A DNA stretch of 64,000 bases from NCBI RefSeq assembly GCF_026151205.1, contig NC_087074.1, positions 8,349,726 through 8,413,725 of the forward strand. The letters run 5' to 3'. Below, one piece after another: positions 56,601 to 64,000 of this stretch. A program made the translations under genes and the position numbers. A model generated the notes under the pieces. It searched no databases. It was not told the origin of the DNA and was given only the letters and a program-made list of their open reading frames with translations. This DNA comes from Bolinopsis microptera (Eukaryota; Ctenophora; Tentaculata; Lobata; Bolinopsidae). The stretch's first letter is position 1, and every line of letters begins with the position of its first letter.

Positions 56601-59600
56601 ATGGTGAAAGCTGTTATTTTGGTTGGTGGTCCGGGGAAAGGAACAAGATTCAGGCCACTCTCTTTAGAGGTCCCTAAACCTCTCTTCCCTCTGGCTGGCA
56701 GGGCTATGATAGAGCACCACATCAAGGCGTGCAGTGAACTTAATGATATGCAAGAGGTTCGGTATTCAGTCCTGATAAACATTAAACATCGTGACGTTTA
56801 ACTTGCAATCTAACTTTCAGAAATATAGCACTCTACTAAAGATAACTGCCGATACTAAAACAGTATACTAATCGCAGGTAATACTGATTGGGTCGGAACC
56901 GACGTCAGACATATCCAACTTCACCAGAAAGGTGAGTTTCAGTGTTAGTTCTCTGGTAAAGTTTTGTAATACAAATTTAAGAACGAAAAATGTTAAGACC
57001 TGGATTGATTTAGCATAGTAGTTAGAACTTTGTGTCCCAATCAATGTTAGATATTATAAAATAGTAACGGTTAAACAAGGTTATACTTTTTATTCATAAT
57101 GAAAAATACACAATTTATGCCATTCCAGGTATCAAACAAATATGGAGTTCCAGTTACCTATCTACAAGAGTACAAACCTCTTGGTACAGGTGAGACAGAA
57201 ATTACAAATCCGAAATACATTTCATGAGAATCAAATATGGAATAAATTGCATGCCATTAAATTATGAAATATGACTAACATGCATTATGATGTCTAAAAT
57301 TTACAACCCAATAATGTAAAAATAAAATATTACCCCAAAATACACAACATGAACAACAATACAAAATCACTGCCAACACTATACTGGATTCAAATCGGAG
57401 AAATTGACAAAGCTGGACATATTTCCCCTGATCTTAACTTGAGAACCCACACTGTCATTCACATCATACACGTTCCATATCCGATTATTATATATCTTCA
57501 ACCTCTCGTACATTCTCACGTAGATCTTCCCCTGGTAAAACACGTAAAATACGTAACCGATCGCCACAGCTATTGAGATGATAATACGTTCTCTTTTGTG
57601 CTCCTGATTTCCCGCATATGTCAGGAGGTGAATGCAACAAACAAAACAAACCACCGTAACAACCACATTCAGTGCTCCGATCAGAATATATTTAGTCTTC
57701 TGAGCTTTAATGAGCGGGTCAGCTGTCCAATGTCTCCAACTTATCTTATCCGTTATAACTCTGTACATGTAGACACAACGTGGACATCTACCCTTGAAAA
57801 ATGTGTTCATCCAGTTGATGAGACAATCCTTGTGGACAGCACCGGTCAGCAGGGAACACTCACACGCCAACATCAGGGGTTCCACCTCCAACTTGTGACA
57901 TAACCAACATGACAACCCATTCTCAATTGCTGCTAGATCAGATTCTGAGCGGCCCGTGTCACTGTCAATGTAGATGCTGTCAGATTCGTCTGCTAGAGTA
58001 CTGCAGCCTGACCTGACTGAGAGAAGTCCTTCGCTTTTCTGCGGTTTTAAACGTTTGAATTCTGGGAGTTCCTTGCGGGGAGATTTTTGTTTTACAGGGG
58101 ACGACGCCTTCATGTCTTGAGCTAGCCGATAAGTTAGTAATTAGAATTAGAAGCATTAAATATTTAAATAATCACATTTAGAACGATTCATCAGCTTTAT
58201 TAATGCTTATGCTGATCAGATCAACAATCTGCAATCGCTTATATTCCACTCTAATTATACTCTAAAATTACTTTACACTTGGAATGCTTTAAGAAGACAC
58301 GTATAAAAACGAAATATAAACACTTTATCGATGATAAAAGGATAAATAAAAGATAAATTAGAGGACAATTAAATGATAATTAAAGTCACTATTATTTGCA
58401 TTCGAGACAGGTAATTAAGCTTTACTTGTACAATTTAACGATAACAAATGAATATTGAGCTGTTCTTATCGTAACACACAAAAGAGTCTACCAAAAGTAC
58501 CTCGATAACAGACACTGATACAAAGGGACAGACGGGCACAAAGGAAGGAATGGTTAATTGCTCACATGATTATAGTAACTCATTAAGTTAAAGAGTATAT
58601 TATATTTAGTGTATTATATTACAAATAACAGAGTGTATTATATAGTTAATATACGTTATTATTAGCTGAAGTTAAAAGTACCAAGTTAAAAGTACGAAAT
58701 CATATTGTGTTCTTGAAATTAGAACAGAACAACTTAAACATTAAACAAGTAGTGGTTTAGAAGGAATCGAATGCAGTAAGGGCTGAGTTGCAACAAAGAA
58801 GAAACAATAATTAATATCATGACGATAATATCAGAACTAAATAGTATGCACTGACCGAGTGACGACTTACCGGGTCATGCTAATGTATTAAGTAGCCATA
58901 ACAACAGTGTTCGCACATTAAATTGACACCTAAGTAGCTGTAACTGGAGGTGGTTTTCACAAGTTTTGTCATATGATATTGCGTGCCCATATGCAGGAGC
59001 TAGACTTCAAGACCAAACGTGAAAACTATTTAGATCAACTAAACTATTATGTTGTGGAGACTCATAATAAGCAATTAACTGAGCAACAACTTTTGTTGGA
59101 AATTATTTTTGTTTGGCCTCTGAGTCTCGTGACCGTTTTGTGCACACATATTATAATGGTAAAACACAAAGGTCTTGGAACAGGGCAATTTTGTATCCAG
59201 TAGTTTACATGAGTAATTCTACGACAGAGAGGCTGACCTTGTTAGTACAGAATTAGAAATTAAAGGAAAGTCTTGAATAGTGTTGTACTGCTGCTGGGAA
59301 AATAAGTGCACTAATGCTTTGTTCAAGAAATCATTAAAACTTGTAAATTCACAGATATATCGAAACTACTCAAGCACTTAAACAAATACCGATTTAGTTG
59401 AAATCTGAGATCAAAATTTAATCTTCGAGATTTTAATTGATTTATGACCAATATCTTATCATTTAATGGGATCTTTTGCCATGAAAGCAGTCCTAATTGG
59501 GTGGTCAAACTTAATAATACATTATTTCAGCAGGAGGAATATTCCACTTCAGAGATCACATCAGGAAAGGGAACCCTAACAGTTTCTTCGTGCTGAATGC

Positions 59601-61582
59601 GGACGTGTGCTGTGACTTTCCACTGCAGAACATGCTCAATAGCCACCTACGACACGGGTAAGTTGGGAACTATTTCACAGTTGTCAATATAACTTGTAGT
59701 CGTGTATGCGTGGAGTAGACATAGCACCGAACACTGATTAGCACTGTTACGTCACGCTACTATATTCATTTTAAACTAATTACAACACTACAAATCTATT
59801 ACATTTATTGAGAACGTTGCAAAAGGAATTGATTTGATGTAGTCCGAGCCCCGAGGAGTCCTAATCCTCCTCGCGTCCTAAGATGTTAGATGGCGTTTCT
59901 CTTGTCTCATATAGTGGTGTTGTTACACAATTCAATTAGCGCATTCTAATGACAGCCTATTATTATTATCATTATTATATTATATCATTGTATTAAAATG
60001 AATTTCTATAGCATTATATTATATCCAATTCATGGAATTCATTGAATCCATGGAATTCATTGAATCCATGGAATTCATGGAATTGGTTTGTCCATGCTCG
60101 CTAATGGAAGAATGTTACCATTATTCCAGAGTTTCACACCAGCATCCCACAACTAGAAGAGATCACTGTTCACAGAGCCAACCAAATGCTGTAGAGCGCT
60201 GTTTTCTGGCTCCTCCAGCAGGCTGCACCAACCCGACCATTTGGACTGGTGGTTTGAAGATGAAGTACGGACTAACAGATTAAAGAATATTTCAGACCGA
60301 CTGATGCTTTTACGCGGTCCTCACAGAGCTGAGAAGTGAACCGACCTCGACACCAGACTAGAGACCTACTAGAGACCTACTAGAGGCCCACTAGAGACCT
60401 AATCACATAACATATCGCGGCCTCTGATCCTGCCTAAACTGCATCACTAATTCTTTGATAAGAGAAAATGAAATCGCAATCACGACATCAAGCGCATCCA
60501 CCGAGATTATTAGTAGAATCAAATTAATCAGGCAGGTGCATGCCTCACAAAATGACGCTAAAAAAGGAATTTTGATTTTGCAGGTTTTACTATCTAGATC
60601 TACGGTATTTAATATCGATGCAATGAATGAACAGCACAAACGCTCATATTTATGTAAGAAATATGATTCCTAGCTCATTTTCATTCCTTGGGAAAGTGCT
60701 CATTAATACCATTTCTTGGAAAATTTTATATGTAGCAAAAATAATAAGTTTCAATCTTTAGGAAACCTGAGCTACAATGTGAATGTGGACTGTCATTTTG
60801 TGAGGCCTGTAATTTTGGAAGAATCGAAGTAGGTGTGTAGTACTTATATATAAGCAGTGGATATTATGGAAGAGATGAATCTCAAGAATGCTATTTTTGA
60901 TACTGATTACAATGTCCACCTTTACATCCAGAGAAGAGTCCCTCATTCAGCAGATGGTCCTACCATGTACTTCAACCTAGCTATTGAAGGTACAGTTACA
61001 GGATATCAAAAGTAGGATTTTGCGTGAACCTTCAAGAACCTTTTAACTGACCCTAGCTCTCTTATCTATGGAATGAGATACTATAAAGAATGTAGAATCT
61101 AACTGTGAGATGAGTTATCCAGTATTTAGCAAGTATCTATTCCTCATTGCTACATTCCCCAATCCCCATTGACAGAATCTTCAGAAAATATCTATGAAAT
61201 TCCTCAATATGTTCTAGTATACACACTTCAAAGTATTTCCAAATTGTGTTGCTGCAGAAGATGCCATGTTCAAGTTCAGAAACCCGAATTTATCCAGTTC
61301 GTATTAAAATCAGAGACCGGATCAAGTACTGTAACCCCTACCGTCTGTTTAAGATAGAATGCATAACGTAACGAGATCGAACATGATATCAGTTACTTAC
61401 CATAATTTAAGTTCAATGAACAAATCAATTACATATTCAGTTACCCATGACATAACGCATTACGTACAGTCAGCACTAATTTCAGGCGGGACGATGTTAT
61501 CACGGTTATGGGAACGGAAGTGGAGAAAGCTCACAGCGCTCTGTATGGCTGTATTGTTTCTAACGATGCTAATAGTAACGAG
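56601..61582 (+). CDS. GMPPA: Mannose-1-phosphate guanylyltransferase regulatory subunit alpha, first five exons (3' end outside window)
   Basis: Exons 56601-56756, 56878-56931, 57129-57189, 59531-59657 and 61486-61582 join in phase to 165 residues. GMPPA pairs with GMPPB and senses GDP-mannose; the fold is a nucleotidyltransferase. [20 protein letters not shown] is the pyrophosphorylase signature, followed by [44 protein letters not shown] and SALYGCIV. The [11 protein letters not shown] form and later blocks fit GMPPA better than GMPPB. Expected next sequence (the VEKP segment and the left-handed beta-helix) was not found before 64000, so the gene continues past the edge. Exon 4 has a tandem CAGCAG acceptor; using the first CAG gives GTAGG. 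A MARCH gene lies antisense in intron 3. Confidence 0.9.
57379..58113 (-). CDS. MARCH-type RING-CH E3 ubiquitin ligase, intronless, nested in GMPPA intron 3
   Basis: The 244-residue protein from the ATG at 58113 has a basic, Ser-rich N-terminus, then a RING-CH (C4HC3) domain with ligands C69, C72, C84, C86, H94, C97, C110 and C113 ([33 protein letters not shown]). Two membrane helices follow at about 142-164 and 177-199, the usual MARCH layout. Such ligases ubiquitinate membrane proteins in endosomes or the secretory pathway; the target is unknown. The loop between Cys pairs is close to MARCH2/3/9 spacing but I cannot assign an orthologue. It lies antisense within a 2.3-kb intron and has no introns itself. 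Confidence 0.88.
   Translation of the reverse strand: MKASSPVKQKSPRKELPEFKRLKPQKSEGLLSVRSGCSTLADESDSIYIDSDTGRSESDLAAIENGLSCWLCHKLEVEPLMLACECSLLTGAVHKDCLINWMNTFFKGRCPRCVYMYRVITDKISWRHWTADPLIKAQKTKYILIGALNVVVTVVCFVCCIHLLTYAGNQEHKRERIIISIAVAIGYVFYVFYQGKIYVRMYERLKIYNNRIWNVYDVNDSVGSQVKIRGNMSSFVNFSDLNPV
59658..61485. other. GMPPA intron 4
   Basis: AT-rich intron. It holds a GAATTCATTGAATCCATG repeat of about three units (60031-60085) and a CTACTAGAGAC repeat of four units (60352-60400). No nested gene was recognised. Confidence 0.55.
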
Positions 61583-61992
61583 GTAATCATAATAATAGTG
61601 TCACTTTCTTCCTTGTAATACTAGGACGGGGACTTTATCTGACCTAATTAATTGCCCAAATCTCGATAATTGATATCAATCATAGTTGTTAATAGCTAAA
61701 TTTGGATTAAGTTATAATATGGTAGAATAATCCTGGTAATAACTAATAGCTCGATAATGAGCAAATAATTGATGACAAGATTGGGGCGGTGCCACAAAAC
61801 CCAGAGTACATCTCCTGTGAAAGGGTCTTCATAACATTCTTATGGAACGCGCCATACTTTTATTGGTGGGATTGTCACGCGATTTTTACGCGCACATGCG
61901 CGCTCATATCACGTACTCGGCCGGCCGGCCTGTCCGCGACCGCTCGATCGATCGAGCAGGCTGACACTCAGTAGATGAATCCATAAATTTGG

Positions 61993-62940
61993 AACATGGG
62001 CACATCGCAGTATTAGCCGTATTTGAGTGCTGGGAAGGCTCAGTTCAGTTTTCTAAGATGGATATAGGTAAAAAAAACTAGGCCTAAGAGCCATCAAAAC
62101 TCAAATAACATTACCCAGGTTCATGGAATGAACGAAATCTTATATCCATCTTAGAAAACCGAATTGAGGCTTCCCAGCACCTAAATACAGCCAATACTTC
62201 GATGTACCCATGTTCCAAAAATCTGGATTCTCAGGAGGATTATTGTGACAAAATTGGAACATTTTGGAACATTGGTAACATCGGTTCTAGACATGCAGTG
62301 ATTCCCAAACTTGGTTTGAGTGGTCCTAGGACCAATTTAAACACTTTTCGACCAATTTTAAACCGTTCTGAGCATTTTTAGGACAATATTCATTTTCGTT
62401 CATTCCATGAACCTGGGTAATGTTATTTGACTTTTGATGGCTCTTACTTACTTTAGTTACTTACTTTGGTTGTGTTTATCCTCGTAGCAGGAAGGGTCAT
62501 CAGATTTCTGACCACCTCGATGGCGAGAAGTCTACCAGGGAATTAGACCAGCTGCAGCTATAACCGGAAGTCGGAGGGTTGTCCGGTATCAAAGCAATAA
62601 ACTTGGACAAACTAACTTTAAACGACTCAAACGTAGCTTCAGCTTTAATATTATCAGGCACTTTGTTCCACAGTTTTGGTCCTCTTACAGCAAATGAGCT
62701 GTCATAGAGTGTCTGGTTGCTCGAGGAACTCAACCTAGTTTTTACATATATCCATCTTAGAAAACCGAATTGGACTTCCCAGCACTTAAATACAGCCAAT
62801 ACTTCGATGTGACCATGTTCCAAAAATCTGGATTCTCAGGAGGATTATTGTGACAAAATTGGAACATTTTGGAACATTGGTAACATCGGTTCTAGACTTG
62901 CAGTGATTCCCAAACTTGGTTTGAGTGGTCCTAGAACTAA
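61993..62940. repeat. Cluster of direct and inverted repeats
   Basis: One block appears three times: plus orientation at about 61995-62066, and reversed at about 62140-62335 and 62752-62940; the latter two are long direct copies sharing CCAGCAC and GATTCTCAGGAGGATTATTG. A second pair (62090-62130 and 62398-62448, GGTTCATGGAATGAACGAA and complement) is inverted. The whole cluster can fold on itself. Confidence 0.8.
62500..62760 (-). mobile_element. LINE C-terminal tail fragment
   Basis: On the minus strand, LSSSSNQTLYDSSFAVRGPK continuing LWNKVPDNIKAEATFESFK, then VSLSKFIAL, matches the common tail (FAVRGPKLWN.LP...FK..L) found after the RT domain in many invertebrate CR1/jockey-like elements. 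RT and endonuclease are absent, so this is a dead 3' remnant. It stands between two direct copies of the repeat cluster. Confidence 0.7.
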
Positions 62941-64000
62941 TATAATATAACTAACTCCTGACACTAACCAAATTGAGATACTATGGTGAAAAACTAAAGA
63001 TTAAAGTAAATAGAGGTCAATACCGATCAAAATATCCAATGGTCTAGGTCTATTGATCGAATATCTGAAAATGTATACTCAAAATATTGGAATTGTAATA
63101 ATTTCCCGATCGGGAAAATACATCGGGAATGCTGATGTCGGGATCGTCTGCACTAATTAAAGTGGTTCAAATTGAAATAGATACCTGAAGCGGTATAATT
63201 ATATGCCAACATATTTTCATATTAGAAAATGAAATTCCTAATCGGGCTGTCTGCCGATAGAATTATAACCCTGGAACACTTCGCTGAAAATCTCCAACGA
63301 ATTTTGAGGGAGCTTTTGAGAGAAAACGACAAATTATTTGAGAGCAATTTTATGAATATCAAGATTTGGATTGTATTTCTAATAGTCTGAAAAGATGTGA
63401 TTAAATTTGAAATTAATAAGGTGGTCTAAAAGTCCGGATATAACCTACGGTTTGAGTTACTCAAAAGCCATGAAATTAAATGGTGTATTTTAAGTTTGGA
63501 AGGTTGCCATGGTCACCATAGCAACCTTAGTTAGTTCCCTAGCAACTGAAAATGAGATCATCTTTAGATGTAGCCTGTGTAATTTAATATCGTTCTACCA
63601 CATTGAACTTAAATTCCACATTCAAGCATAATAACATTAATTAGTCACATAAAGGCATTATATGTAGTTTAATTTCTGATGACGTACGATGATGCTTGTG
63701 TCATTATTAATTGATTTGATTCATTGTATCTCCAGGACTCACGAACCCTTACTCTTTTGTTTTTCTTTTGTTTTGCAGATATTTGTGGTATTTGACTATT
63801 ACACTGCTCAAGATTTACTCGCCTAAGTTTAAGTTTTGAACCGGTTCTTAAGTTAGATTATGTGCTATAAATAGATATATGTGCTATAAATAGATATATG
63901 TGCCATAAAATCCCTCCTGTTTTCTGATTTGCTGCTTCTAGGTCTCATGTAACATGTATAATGCGATTATACATAATCAGCTTCATTATATTTTCCCAGA
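62941..64000. other. Right-edge sequence, no exon recognised
   Basis: AT-rich DNA in the open GMPPA intron 5. TTTTGTTTTGCAG at 63767-63779 is a good acceptor-like site, but the following frame does not resemble GMPPA. ATATGTGCTATAAATAG is duplicated near 63858-63900. Confidence 0.45.

Noticed and set aside
58973-59203. A 76-codon frame with one possible membrane helix in GMPPA intron 3
   Set aside because: It starts with ATG and has a hydrophobic stretch, but no family match, no neighbouring exon and only chance length for this AT-rich sequence.
63767-63840. Candidate GMPPA exon after a TTTTGTTTTGCAG acceptor
   Set aside because: The translation (IFVVFDYYTAQDLLA then stop) does not match the GMPPA sequence expected after SALYGCIV, and it terminates at once.

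Overview
This is a window from an animal nuclear genome. Its genes carry many short exons with GT-AG borders, and the products are eukaryotic or metazoan (AP-4 sigma subunit, HNK-1-type sulfotransferase, MARCH ubiquitin ligase, HSPA14-like Hsp70, GMPPA, MsrA of the animal type). Introns and intergenic DNA are AT-rich and crowded with transposons. The Mpo1-like gene and the secreted DUF4773-like pair argue against a vertebrate. An invertebrate, perhaps cnidarian-like, fits, but the lineage cannot be fixed from sequence alone. Exon structures below were built by hand from splice signals and checked for reading phase; none has transcript support.

1-9.2 kb: a small hAT-like element, a complete five-exon Mpo1-like (DUF962) gene, a complete three-exon AP-4 sigma gene, a gene-poor stretch, then a 3.17-kb minisatellite of about 150 copies of a 21-bp unit. 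9.4-26.6 kb: one 17-exon gene for a 1,113-residue helical-repeat (armadillo/HEAT-like) protein. Its introns hold an antisense intronless GPCR-like gene and an antisense intronless carbohydrate sulfotransferase. Intron 9 ends in a 53-bp tandem array that copies the 3' splice site of exon 10 seven times. Intron 16 holds three head-to-tail Helitron-like copies, one of them carrying a 906-bp foldback element.

26.6-54 kb is repeat-rich: Helitron ends, palindromic MITEs, a pogo-type DNA transposon and its short relative, a LINE with one in-frame stop, and a Penelope-like element. Two near-identical MsrA genes (210 residues each) stand 19 kb apart on the same strand. Between them lie two paralogous genes for secreted cysteine-rich proteins. 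The first MsrA has lost the conserved Asp of the RQGND motif.

54.8-64 kb: an apparently single-exon HSPA14-like Hsp70, then the first five exons of GMPPA, which runs off the right edge. A MARCH-type RING-CH ligase sits antisense in GMPPA intron 3. The last 2.4 kb holds inverted repeats and a LINE tail fragment. The genes are mostly unrelated housekeeping or membrane-trafficking functions, with no obvious shared pathway. The notable features are architectural: intronless antisense genes inside introns, local paralogue pairs, and repeats lying on splice sites.
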